A stretch of 10,375 bases of DNA from an uncultured Aliterella sp. (GCA_905479905.1 CAJQOK010000334.1:1-10375); one strand, 5' to 3'. Numbered from the stretch's first letter, positions 1 to 7,164 are shown. Numbers and translations: made by a program. Notes: generated by a model not told the origin, from the sequence alone.

Positions 1-510
1 ATTAAAGCTCAAGTAAATATCCCAATTCAAGCTCAATGCGAACCTCCAGACGATTTTATCTGGTTTGAACGGATGCAAGAAGCGGGAATCGATAGTTTAG
101 GAATGCACTTAGAAGCCGTTGAGGAGCAAGTTAGAGCCAAAATCATGCCGGGTAAAGCTACTGTCAGTGTAGATTACTATTTTCAAGCCTTTACCGCCGC
201 CGTTAAAGTGTTTGGTCGAGGACAAGTGAGTACCTATCTATTAGCGGGTTTGGGAGATAGTTTAAAGGCGTTAGTAGAAATGAGTGATCGCCTAATTCAA
301 ATTGGCGTATATCCCTTTGTAGTGCCTTTTGTCCCCATTACCGGAACTCCTTTAGCCAACCATCCCACCCCTAGCAGTGAATGGATGTTAGCCCTTTACG
401 AAGAAGTAGGCGACTTATTACAACGTGCGGGGATGTCTTCGGCGGATATTAAAGCAGGTTGCGCTAAGTGTGGGGCTTGTTCTGCTCTTGCTAATTTTGA
501 AGGCAGATAA
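1..510 (+). CDS. MSMEG_0568-family radical SAM protein (partial, 3' end)
   Basis: The frame is open from the first base of the window, so only the last 169 residues are present and the radical SAM CxxxCxxC motif lies upstream, outside the window. The visible part reads like the C-terminal half of a biotin-synthase-like radical SAM barrel: a CEPPDDF stretch near fragment residue 13, GIDSLGMHLEA, and YLLAGLGDS near the end of the barrel. Three cysteines spaced CxxCxxC (fragment residues 154, 157, 160) lie close to the C-terminus and could bind a second Fe-S cluster; that is inference. I recognise the family as the radical SAM member of the nitrilase-associated (Nit1C) cluster, and the next two genes support this. 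Its substrate is unknown to me. The stop is three bases before the next ATG, which implies an operon. Confidence 0.88.
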   Translation: MKAQVNIPIQAQCEPPDDFIWFERMQEAGIDSLGMHLEAVEEQVRAKIMPGKATVSVDYYFQAFTAAVKVFGRGQVSTYLLAGLGDSLKALVEMSDRLIQIGVYPFVVPFVPITGTPLANHPTPSSEWMLALYEEVGDLLQRAGMSSADIKAGCAKCGACSALANFEGR

Positions 511-513
511 ACT

Positions 514-1008
514 ATGTCACTATACCAATTTATTGTTGCCACATCACGCCAGCATATTGATGATTATTTTGCTTTGCGTCGCGCCATCTTTGCCGAAGAA
601 CAGCAGCTATTTGCAGGAGATGATCGGGACGAAATCGATAAAATTGCTTATCCCATCGTGGCAATTTCTACCAATAACCAAGTAGTCGGCGTAGTGCGAA
701 TTTATGAGATAAAACCCCAGGTTTGGTACGGCGGGAGGCTGGGAACTCATCAAGACTATCGCAAAGGCTGGCAAATTGGCAAAGGACTAATTTATAAAGC
801 TGTAACTACTGCAAATTGTTGGGGATGTCAGCAATTTTTAGCTAACGTACAGTTGCAAAACGTCCGCTTTTTTGGGCGTTTGCATTGGCAATCTAATCGA
901 GAAATGATTTTTTGCGATCGCCCTCATCATTTAATGAGCGCCGATCTTAATTTCTATCCCCCCAGCACAGAACCGCGCCCGTTCATTCCCACAACCATTG
1001 CCTCCTAA
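514..1008 (+). CDS. GNAT-like N-acetyltransferase, MSMEG_0567/Sll0786 nitrogen-starvation family
   Basis: A 164-residue protein with a GNAT-like fold signature. An early segment has LRRAIFAEEQQLF (residues 21-33), and a beta strand VVGVVRIYE (58-66) leads into a motif-A-like acetyl-CoA loop, LGTHQDYRKGWQIGKGLI (76-93), where the (R/Q)xxGxG consensus appears as KGWQIGKG. A further strand and helix follow around 105-125. The reaction and substrate are not known to me. The family assignment rests on this sequence and on its position between the radical SAM gene and the AIR-synthase-like gene, as in Synechocystis sll0785-sll0787. ATG 514 lies 3 bases after the upstream stop, with only a weak purine-rich stretch before it. 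The stop codon overlaps the next start (TAATG), so translation is probably coupled. In actinobacterial relatives the two domains are, as I recall, one polypeptide. Confidence 0.85.
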   Translation: MSLYQFIVATSRQHIDDYFALRRAIFAEEQQLFAGDDRDEIDKIAYPIVAISTNNQVVGVVRIYEIKPQVWYGGRLGTHQDYRKGWQIGKGLIYKAVTTANCWGCQQFLANVQLQNVRFFGRLHWQSNREMIFCDRPHHLMSADLNFYPPSTEPRPFIPTTIAS

Positions 1009-1973
1009 TGCTAACCTCCCTTGCAGCGCGTCTAAATCAATCTCTCAGTCTGTTGCAAAAGCAAGACATTCAAACCGCGTCCCAAGCCTTAAATATTGGC
1101 AATGGCGCTCAAATACTCCTAGGCGATGATTGTGCGGCGATTCCTGATGGTGATGGATATCTACTACTCGCTGCCGAAGGTATGTTGCCAATATTCGTTG
1201 ATACCGATCCTTGGTTTGCCGGATGGTCAGCGATTATGGTGAATGTCAGCGATATCTATGCAATGGGCGGAAAGGCGATCGCTGTAGTTGATACTTTGTG
1301 GAGCGATCGCCTTGATAACAAAGCTCTATGGGCGGGTATGAAAGCAGCTTCCGAGGCTTACAATGTTCCCATTGTTGGCGGTCATACTAACTGCCACAGC
1401 CCCTATAAAGCCCTGTCTGTAGCCATTTTAGGACGGGCAAAGCAATTAATTTCTAGTTTTAAAGCACAACCAGGCGACTTGTTATTAGTTGCTGTTGATT
1501 TACAAGGGACATCTCACCCTCAATATAACTTTTGGGATGCCGCAACTACAGCAAGTCCCTTGCAACTACGCGAGAATTTAGCAATATTGCCGCATCTAGC
1601 TGAAAACGGGCTGTGCGATGCGGGTAAAGATATCAGTATGGGGGGAATTATCGGCACTTTATTAATGCTATTAGAAACTTCTAACTGTGGTGCGGTGCTG
1701 AATCTAGATGCCATTCCTTGTCCCGAAGAACTCTCATTAGAGCGTTGGTTAGTCAGCTTTCCGAGTTACGGCTTTCTACTTAGCGTTCGCCCGGATAATG
1801 TAGCGGCGGTAAAATCTTGTTTTCGCAAGCATTCTTTAGTTTGTGAAGTGGTGGGAGAAGTGCAACAAGACCAAAAACTCATACTAACTTCAGCTACCGA
1901 ATCGGTTGTATTTTGGGATTTATCCACCCAACCATTAACAGGTTTTTCTAATTCTCCGCAAATTCTAGCCTAA
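1008..1973 (+). CDS. AIR synthase-like protein, Sll0787 family (nitrilase-associated cluster)
   Basis: A 321-residue member of the PurM/ThiL/HypE/SelD ATP-binding superfamily. The N-terminal half has the superfamily's acidic nucleotide/metal motif GDDCAAIP (residues 39-46), NVSDIYAMGG (79-88) and GGHT (124-127). The C-terminal half contains KDISMGGIIGTL (207-218), the conserved helix-loop of the AIRS C-terminal domain. Superfamily members activate an oxygen or selenium acceptor by ATP-dependent phosphorylation or dehydration; the substrate here is not known. It is not purM itself: the neighbours belong to the nitrilase-associated cluster and the architecture matches the Sll0787 family. The ATG overlaps the upstream TAA by one base, so no separate ribosome binding site is needed. 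A 206-base gap with a palindromic repeat follows before the next cluster gene. Confidence 0.87.
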   Translation: MLTSLAARLNQSLSLLQKQDIQTASQALNIGNGAQILLGDDCAAIPDGDGYLLLAAEGMLPIFVDTDPWFAGWSAIMVNVSDIYAMGGKAIAVVDTLWSDRLDNKALWAGMKAASEAYNVPIVGGHTNCHSPYKALSVAILGRAKQLISSFKAQPGDLLLVAVDLQGTSHPQYNFWDAATTASPLQLRENLAILPHLAENGLCDAGKDISMGGIIGTLLMLLETSNCGAVLNLDAIPCPEELSLERWLVSFPSYGFLLSVRPDNVAAVKSCFRKHSLVCEVVGEVQQDQKLILTSATESVVFWDLSTQPLTGFSNSPQILA

Positions 1974-2053
1974 TAAAACCAGTTAAAAGTCTCTATTATG
2001 AGGATCAAATCACTTAAAGTTCATTGAAAAAGGTCACTAATCCTCCATATTTT

Positions 2054-2125
2054 CCCCCCTTTTTCAAGGGGAGTCAAAAAGCGGTGTAGCTACGCTTCCC
2101 GCTTTGTTGACGTGGGTTAGGGGGG
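2054..2125. repeat. Palindromic intergenic repeat element, nested stem-loops
   Basis: Within the 206-base gap, a C6 run (2054-2059) and a G6 run (2120-2125) could form an outer stem. Inside it are hairpin CCCCTT/AAGGGG (2056-2061 and 2066-2071) and a second hairpin AAAGCGG/CCGCTTT (2078-2084 and 2099-2105), whose loop contains the perfect palindrome GTAGCTAC (2086-2093). The GCGGTGTAGCTACGCTTCCCGC-like core, flanked by a GGTTAGGGGGGATCA end, is a style of intergenic repeat I recognise from many filamentous and unicellular cyanobacteria. It probably entered the operon between two cluster genes. It could act as an mRNA stem that lowers expression of the downstream gene; that is inference. Confidence 0.7.
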
Positions 2126-2179
2126 ATCAACCATTGAATCACACCCTACCGCACCTTTGCAAATATTCTCTAAACTTCT

Positions 2180-2467
2180 ATGCCTGAAACTTACTTTCAA
2201 ATTCAATGGTCTGACGGTTCTCAATCGGTTTGTTATTCCCCATCTTCTGTTGTCAAAAAATATTTTACGCCTAACACTGACTACGATTTAGATGATTTTG
2301 TTACCAGAAGTCGCACGGCTTTAAACATTGCCAGAAGTCGCGTTGCGGCAAAATATGGCTTTCCTTGTAGCAAAGCATTGGGTCAATTAGCCGAAATCGA
2401 GGTAACTTCTACTAAGTACAAGGATTTGTTAGCGCCAAAAGTTCGATTTATTCAGTTTATTGAATAA
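2180..2467 (+). CDS. MSMEG_0570-family nitrogen starvation response protein
   Basis: A 95-residue small protein, full length for this family. It begins with a strand-forming MPETYFQIQWSDGS, then has YSPSSVVKKYF (residues 19-29) and a conserved helix RSRTALNIARSRV (43-55), followed by AAKYGFPCSKALGQLAEIE. There is no signal peptide or membrane segment, so it should be cytosolic. Its biochemical role is unknown; I recognise it as the small conserved member of the nitrilase-associated cluster, and its position after the AIR-synthase-like gene fits. No clear Shine-Dalgarno sequence precedes ATG 2180 and I see no convincing promoter in the gap. It is therefore probably read through from upstream, across the palindromic repeat. 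Confidence 0.86.
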   Translation: MPETYFQIQWSDGSQSVCYSPSSVVKKYFTPNTDYDLDDFVTRSRTALNIARSRVAAKYGFPCSKALGQLAEIEVTSTKYKDLLAPKVRFIQFIE

Positions 2468-2604
2468 GTTTCAACCCTGAAAACTAAATCTAATTTGCGA
2501 TCGCCTAGAGCCATGTTTTTAGTTTTTTAAATACCCCAAAATTTGAGTCTATTTTTGTTAAGAAAAATTAAAAAGTTTTTGTTGTCAAAGCTCTTGCTAT
2601 TTGC

Positions 2605-2634
2605 TTGACTTTTTGATAAAATATATTTTATAAT
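2605..2634 (+). promoter_or_regulatory. Candidate sigma-70-type promoter facing no recognised gene
   Basis: TTGACT (2605-2610) and TATAAT (2629-2634) are separated by 18 bases, close to the bacterial housekeeping consensus. A transcript would start near 2641 and run rightwards toward the 3' end of cobK, which lies on the opposite strand. No plausible protein gene follows: the only short frame (2689-2754, 21 codons) has no ribosome binding site. An eight-base T run (2734-2741) lies about 100 bases downstream but has no obvious stem before it. The surrounding DNA is very AT-rich, so a chance match is possible. Confidence 0.38.
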
Positions 2635-2750
2635 CGAAAGCTAAACTCAAATTCAAAAAGTTTCAATATCTCCATTATTTAATTATACATGAAAAGAGGT
2701 CAAGAAAAAGTTAAAAATTGTAAAAGTAAACAGTTTTTTTTGAATATAAA

Positions 2751-3521
2751 TTAACAATTAAATTTGATAAATTCTAACGCAACGGATACATCGCTAGTTT
2801 GCTGAGGATAGTTAACAATAGGTCTATCCACCAAAATCAAAGGAATATTTAATTGTTGAGCAACAAGGCGCTTAACATCTTCCCCACCCGCCGTACCAGA
2901 GGCTTTAGAAACAACTAAAGAAATCCCCCATTGTTGCCAAAGACTGCGCTCTAAATCCACCGAAATAGGGGGACGCAGGCAAATTAGGCGATCTGCTGTA
3001 AAACCTGAATTTAAGGCAGTTTCTAGAGACTTCGCACTAGGTAAAATTCTGGCAAACAAAGTAGCTTTTTCTTGCCAAGGTTGAAATAGAGGTAATGAGC
3101 GATAGCCAATAGTTAGCAATACGCGGTGCGATCGCAAATAATCCCTCGAAAGCAGCGTATCAAAACTAGCGACATTAATTACCGAAGCATCATCAATTGC
3201 TGGCCTTTCGTAACGCAGATAGGGAATTTGCAGCTTTTGGGTAGCAGAAATCGCATTACGAGAAATTTCCACAGCGTAGGGATGAGACGCATCTAAAACC
3301 GCCGTAATGTTTTGCAGTAGTAAAAACTCTTCTAACTGGTGGGGTTTTAAAGTCTCTACCCAGACTTGGAGATTAGGAGTTTGGGGATAAAGACTGCGTG
3401 CGGAAACCGTAGTTACAGAGATTAGACAAGAAATATTATAAGAGATTGCTGAAGCTATGACGGCACTTTCAGTAGTACCGCCAATTAGCCATAGGCGACG
3501 GGTAGAGTCTACATTTGACAA
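2751..3521 (-). CDS. cobK: Precorrin-6A / cobalt-precorrin-6A reductase (CobK/CbiJ)
   Basis: A 256-residue enzyme of the corrin pathway that reduces a double bond in (cobalt-)precorrin-6A to give precorrin-6B, using NADPH in characterised members. It fits cyanobacterial pseudocobalamin synthesis. Family motifs are present: RLWLIGGTTES at residues 9-19 (nucleotide-binding start), DASHPYA at 77-83, YLRYERP at 101-107, and SKASGTAGG at 205-213 near the C-terminus. Length is normal and the protein is cytosolic. The start is TTG 3521: there is no ATG or GTG before the conserved RLWLIGG, and an in-frame TAG precedes it directly. A modest AAAGG lies about 10 bases upstream, inside the end of the preceding gene. 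Only 6 bases separate it from the small upstream gene, so the two are likely co-transcribed. The GCGATCGC octamer at 3128-3135 lies within the coding region. Confidence 0.9.
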   Translation of the reverse strand: MSNVDSTRRLWLIGGTTESAVIASAISYNISCLISVTTVSARSLYPQTPNLQVWVETLKPHQLEEFLLLQNITAVLDASHPYAVEISRNAISATQKLQIPYLRYERPAIDDASVINVASFDTLLSRDYLRSHRVLLTIGYRSLPLFQPWQEKATLFARILPSAKSLETALNSGFTADRLICLRPPISVDLERSLWQQWGISLVVSKASGTAGGEDVKRLVAQQLNIPLILVDRPIVNYPQQTSDVSVALEFIKFNC

Positions 3522-3527
3522 CTAACT

Positions 3528-3719
3528 TTAGCCTTTGAGAGCCTTTCTAAAATTTTGACGATAGGATTTGCTGTACGCTAACAAAAAAGGCCATAGTAAA
3601 GCCAACCGCAATTTATTGGTGAAAGCAACGTTGAAATTTGTGCGTCTAAAACCGTTCCAAAACTTCCACACGCCGCCACCATAAACCAATATCAAACCAT
3701 AAGTAATAAAACTGCCCAT
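3528..3719 (-). CDS. Conserved small membrane-associated protein of unknown function
   Basis: A 63-residue protein with a hydrophobic, glycine-rich N-terminal segment (about residues 4-18, FITYGLILVYGGGVW), a basic stretch with FWNGFRRTNF, a second hydrophobic patch LRLALLWPFLLAY (37-49), and a basic C-terminus SYRQNFRKALKG. This suggests a small inner or thylakoid membrane protein with basic loops. I recall similar uncharacterised proteins in cyanobacteria but cannot give a function. I chose ATG 3719 over an upstream in-frame TTG (3728) because AGAGG sits 9 bases before the ATG and directly abuts the TTG. The gene is probably co-transcribed with cobK, 6 bases downstream; this may reflect economy rather than shared function. 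Confidence 0.68.
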   Translation of the reverse strand: MGSFITYGLILVYGGGVWKFWNGFRRTNFNVAFTNKLRLALLWPFLLAYSKSYRQNFRKALKG

Positions 3720-4030
3720 TTTATTCAACCTCTTAAGATAATGACAAAATAGAAATTGAACCTGCCAATTAAATAATTATACATTTTGGGATTGTGTCAT
3801 TCCCTAGTAAACAGTCGGCGATCGCTCGTTTATAGCAAAGACAAGTAATTGCTGGCTCTATTACCAGTGTAAATGAGCGTTTCCAAAATTGATTTTAGTT
3901 TCCGCCCCTGGATGTGTCTTGGGGGAGTATCTTAGAAACAAAGAAAAATAAGAAAATAGTTAAAGATTAGTAAAGTGCGATCGTCAGCTTTAAGCCTAGG
4001 GACGAATTGCCAGTACCTCAAGGAGAAATT
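3720..4030. other. Divergent intergenic region (311 bases)
   Basis: This gap separates the minus-strand small-protein/cobK pair from the + strand nucleotidyltransferase gene, so promoters for both directions should lie here. Visible elements are the minus-strand TATAAT (3776-3781), one GCGATCGC octamer (3818-3825), and a consensus ribosome binding site AGGAGA (4021-4026) just before ATG 4031. I see no convincing + strand -35/-10 pair, no repeat array, no tRNA-like fold and no small gene with a ribosome binding site. Confidence 0.6.
3776..3781 (-). promoter_or_regulatory. Possible -10 element for the small-protein/cobK operon
   Basis: On the minus strand this hexamer reads TATAAT, about 57 bases upstream of the chosen ATG at 3719. 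The spacing suits a short leader. No good -35 hexamer lies 16-18 bases further upstream (the sequence there resembles GAATGA), so the element is weak or needs an activator. Confidence 0.3.
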
Positions 4031-6580
4031 ATGCGCGCAGTATTGATGGCTGGAGGATCGGGGACGCGGCTTCGACCGTTAACTTGTGATTGTCCTAAAC
4101 CGATGGTGCCAATTTTAAATCGCCCAATTGCCGAACATATTATCAATCTTCTCAAACGACATCAAATTACCGAAGTAATTGCTACTTTGTATTATTTGCC
4201 TGATGTATTTCGAGATTACTTCGGCGATGGTAGTGATTTTGGCGTACAAATGACCTATGCCGTAGAAGAAGATCAGCCATTGGGGACGGCGGGTTCGGTA
4301 AAAAACATTGCTGACTTTTTAGATAAAACTTTTTTAGTAATTAGCGGCGATAGTATTACCGATTTTGACCTCACCGCCGCCATTGAATTTCATAAACGCA
4401 AAAAATCAAAAGCAACTTTAATATTGACTCGCGTACCCAACCCGATTGAGTTTGGGGTGGTAATCACTGATGAAGACTATCGGATTCGCCGTTTTTTAGA
4501 AAAACCTTCTACCAGCGAAATTTTTTCTGACACCGTTAATACTGGCACTTACATATTAGAACCATCAGTATTAGATTACTTGCCAGCAAATCAAGAGTGC
4601 GACTTTTCTAAAGATTTATTTCCCCGGCTGTTAGAAAGCGATGAGCCAATGTACGGTTATATTGCTCAAGGCTATTGGTGCGATGTTGGACACTTAGAAG
4701 CTTACAGAGAAAGTCAGTACGACGGCTTGCAGCGCAAAGTCAAGCTTGATTATGCTTACGAAGAACAATCGCCTAATTTATGGATTGGGCAAAATACTTT
4801 TATCGATCCCAGCGCCAAAATTTCTACTCCTTGTTTAATTGGTGATAATTGCCGCATTGGGGCTAGAGTCCAAATTGATGGGGGAACAGTAATTGGCGAC
4901 AATGTAACCATTAGCAATGATGCAAATATCAAGCGTCCAATTATTTGGAATGGGGCAATTATTGGCGAAGAAGCTAATTTAAGAGCTTGCGTTATCTCTC
5001 GCGGTACGCGCGTAGATCGCCGCGCCCAGGTGCTAGAAGGGGCTGTAGTTGGTTCCTTGTCTACGGTGGGAGAAGAAGCGCTAATTAGTCCTGGAGTGCG
5101 CGTTTGGCCTAGCAAGCAAATAGAATCGGGAGCGACTTTAAATATTAATTTAATTTGGGGTCACACCGCCCAGCGCAATTTATTTGGTCAAAGAGGGGTG
5201 CAGGGACTAGCAAATATTGATATTACGCCAGAATTTGCCGTTAAACTAGGGGCGGCTTACGGTTCGACGCTAAAACCTGGCTCTCAAGTTACAGTATCGC
5301 GGGATCAACGTAGTATGTCGCGGATGGTAACGCGCAGTTTGATTGCGGGATTGATGTCTGTAGGCATAAATATTCAAAACTTAGATGCTACAGCTTTACC
5401 AATGGCGCGGACGGTCGTTTCTAAGCTTTCCGTAGCTGGCGGTATTCATGTGCGCTTGCATCCCGATCGCCCAGATTCGATTTTAATTGAATTTATCGAT
5501 CGCAATGGGATTAATATTTCTAAGTCTAAGGAAAAGAAAATTGAGGGATCTTACTTTAAAGAAGACTTGCGGCGAGTACAAATTCATGAAATTGGGAATG
5601 TAACTTATCCAATTCAAATGATCGATACTTACTGTACGGCTTTTGAGAAGAATTTGAATGTTGAGGCAATCCGCCATAGCAACTCAAAGGTAATTATTGA
5701 CTATAGTTACTCGGTTTCGGGAGCAATACTACCCCAGCTTTTAGCTAAGTTTGGCTGCGATGCAGTAGTTTTAAATGCCAGTCTCAAACCCTCGGCGGTT
5801 TCTCCGGTGGAAAGAGAGCAATTGCTTACTCAATTAGGACAGGTGGTTGAAGTATTAAAAGCTAGTTTTGGCGTGCAAGTATTAGCCAATGGCGAACAAT
5901 TAATTTTAGTAGATGAATCGGGGATGCCGATTCGCGGCGAATTGCTAACAGCGTTAATGGTAAATACAATCTTAACAGCCCATCCTAGAGGGACGGTAGT
6001 AGTACCAATTCATGCTTCTAGCGCCGTAGAGCAAATTGCCCGTCGCCACGATGGTAAAGTCATTCGTTCCAAAGCAAATCCCACCGCCTTGATGGAAGAA
6101 TGCCAAAACGATCCTAATGTAGTGATGGGAGGAAGCGGCGATATCGGCTTTATTTTCCCGCAACTGCATCCGGGTTTTGATGCCATGTTCTCGATTGCTA
6201 AACTAATTGAGATGCTAACTATTCAAGAGCGATCGCTTGCTTCGGTGCGAACAGAGTTACCGCGCGTTTATCACAAAACTTATACTGTGCGCTGTCCTTG
6301 GACTGTCAAAGGTGCGCTGATGCGCCATTTGGTCGAAACTCACCCCGCCCAAGAATTAGAGTTAGTCGATGGAGTCAAAATTATTAATCCTCAAAATGAT
6401 AATTGGGTATTAATTTTGCCCGATGCCAGCGAACCACTGGTACATTTGTACGCTAACAGTAATGATAGAGAGTGGGTAGATAACAGTTTAAGAGAGTACC
6501 GTTCTCGCGTTCAATTATTTGTTGAGCAAGAGCAAGAAATGGGTACAGAGATTAATCCTCAAGAAACTGTAATGGGGTAA
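4031..6580 (+). CDS. Mannose-1-phosphate guanylyltransferase-like protein with degenerate phosphomannomutase domain
   Basis: An 849-residue three-part protein. Residues 1-235 form a GT-A nucleotidyltransferase with the pyrophosphorylase signature [11 protein letters not shown] (8-18), the PKP motif (22-24), GTAGSV (85-90), the metal-binding GDS (106-108), FLEKP (155-159) and the NTGTY strand (170-174). Residues about 250-380 form a left-handed beta-helix of hexapeptide repeats ([19 protein letters not shown]). Residues about 385-830 align with phosphomannomutase/phosphoglucomutase, but the catalytic TASHNP, metal DGDADR and sugar GExSGH motifs are replaced (RLHPDRP at 475-481, LANGEQL at 618-624, GGSGDIG at 700-706). 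The first half probably makes an NDP-sugar (GDP-mannose or similar) for polysaccharide or glycan synthesis; the second half may be structural or regulatory. I chose ATG 4031 because AGGAGA lies just before it and MRAVLMAGG is the canonical family start; an upstream TTG would add 8 unlike residues. It is probably monocistronic. Confidence 0.88.
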   Translation: MRAVLMAGGSGTRLRPLTCDCPKPMVPILNRPIAEHIINLLKRHQITEVIATLYYLPDVFRDYFGDGSDFGVQMTYAVEEDQPLGTAGSVKNIADFLDKTFLVISGDSITDFDLTAAIEFHKRKKSKATLILTRVPNPIEFGVVITDEDYRIRRFLEKPSTSEIFSDTVNTGTYILEPSVLDYLPANQECDFSKDLFPRLLESDEPMYGYIAQGYWCDVGHLEAYRESQYDGLQRKVKLDYAYEEQSPNLWIGQNTFIDPSAKISTPCLIGDNCRIGARVQIDGGTVIGDNVTISNDANIKRPIIWNGAIIGEEANLRACVISRGTRVDRRAQVLEGAVVGSLSTVGEEALISPGVRVWPSKQIESGATLNINLIWGHTAQRNLFGQRGVQGLANIDITPEFAVKLGAAYGSTLKPGSQVTVSRDQRSMSRMVTRSLIAGLMSVGINIQNLDATALPMARTVVSKLSVAGGIHVRLHPDRPDSILIEFIDRNGINISKSKEKKIEGSYFKEDLRRVQIHEIGNVTYPIQMIDTYCTAFEKNLNVEAIRHSNSKVIIDYSYSVSGAILPQLLAKFGCDAVVLNASLKPSAVSPVEREQLLTQLGQVVEVLKASFGVQVLANGEQLILVDESGMPIRGELLTALMVNTILTAHPRGTVVVPIHASSAVEQIARRHDGKVIRSKANPTALMEECQNDPNVVMGGSGDIGFIFPQLHPGFDAMFSIAKLIEMLTIQERSLASVRTELPRVYHKTYTVRCPWTVKGALMRHLVETHPAQELELVDGVKIINPQNDNWVLILPDASEPLVHLYANSNDREWVDNSLREYRSRVQLFVEQEQEMGTEINPQETVMG

Positions 6581-6607
6581 AAAAAAGGAGAGCGACTTTT
6601 GCTCTCC
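6579..6607. terminator. Stem-loop after the nucleotidyltransferase gene
   Basis: A perfect 7-bp stem GGAGAGC/GCTCTCC (6587-6593 and 6601-6607) with a 7-base loop starts six bases after the stop codon. An eight-base A run (6579-6586) precedes it, and no T run follows on the + strand. It therefore has canonical intrinsic-terminator form only when read on the minus strand. On the + strand it may still stabilise the mRNA end or terminate inefficiently. Confidence 0.55.
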
Positions 6608-6653
6608 TACAGGTCTACTCAACTTTAGAAAAAAATGCTTAGGGAACAAATCG

Positions 6654-7160
6654 ATGAATAGTTGCATTTTAATGGCTCAAATCGTTCAAGAACCGCAGTT
6701 GCGCTTTACCTCCGACCAAATGGCGATTTGCGAAATGTTGGTAGAATTTTCAGAGCGCGGATCTCAACCAACTCTTTCTAGACTAAAAGTAGTGGGATGG
6801 GGAAATTTGGCTCAAGAAATTCAAAAATCTTACCATCAAGGCGATCGCGTAGTTATTGAAGGACGCTTGACTATTAACAGCGTCCAAGTCGAAGGTTACA
6901 AAGAAAAAAGAGCGGAATTAACCGTACAAAAAATTTATCCTTTGGGCGCAGGTGTTAATCTTGGCTCAGTAAGTAGTACAGATACATCGCTAAACCCAAC
7001 CGATGAGGAGGAAATGCGATCGCCTGTAACTGCGGGAGCGCCCTATAAACCCACTCCTGCAACAGATACTTACAATGAAGATAGCGATCGTAGTAGTAAG
7101 TTTGCCCCCCCAGCACCGCAACCAGATTATAGTACAGACAACGACGACATTCCGTTTTAA
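6654..7160 (+). CDS. ssb: Single-stranded DNA-binding protein, Ycf41/slr1034-like
   Basis: A 168-residue protein with an N-terminal OB fold (about residues 1-98) that opens MNSCILMAQIVQEPQLRF. Typical strands follow: SRLKVVGWGNLAQEI (42-56), GDRVVIEGRL (63-72) and KRAELTVQKI (85-94). A long polar, proline/aspartate-rich linker (about 100-163) ends in the acidic tip DDIPF (164-168), the conserved SSB tail that binds partner repair and replication proteins. It coats single-stranded DNA. The sequence is closest to the cyanobacterial Ycf41 type (Synechocystis slr1034, described as thylakoid-associated) rather than the shorter general SSB that cyanobacteria also carry; that call is from memory of the family. 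AGGGAA at 6641-6646 is well placed for ATG 6654. Stem-loops flank the gene, so it is likely transcribed alone. Confidence 0.85.
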   Translation: MNSCILMAQIVQEPQLRFTSDQMAICEMLVEFSERGSQPTLSRLKVVGWGNLAQEIQKSYHQGDRVVIEGRLTINSVQVEGYKEKRAELTVQKIYPLGAGVNLGSVSSTDTSLNPTDEEEMRSPVTAGAPYKPTPATDTYNEDSDRSSKFAPPAPQPDYSTDNDDIPF

Positions 7161-7164
7161 AACT

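Noticed and set aside
425..685. An 86-codon open frame spanning the end of the radical SAM gene and the start of the GNAT gene
   Set aside because: It overlaps two well-supported genes in another frame, has no ribosome binding site and resembles no family.
2689..2754. A 21-codon peptide frame downstream of the candidate promoter at 2605-2634
   Set aside because: It has no Shine-Dalgarno sequence, is Lys/Asn/Phe-rich as expected from random AT-rich DNA, and overlaps the end of cobK. It is kept only as an alternative in the finding.
4007..4030. An upstream TTG start for the nucleotidyltransferase gene
   Set aside because: It would place the AGGAGA ribosome binding site inside the coding region and add eight residues before the canonical MRAVLMAGG start.
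4756..5115. A 119-codon minus-strand open frame inside the nucleotidyltransferase gene
   Set aside because: It is antisense to the hexapeptide-repeat region, whose regular codons create long antisense frames. The product looks like nothing known.
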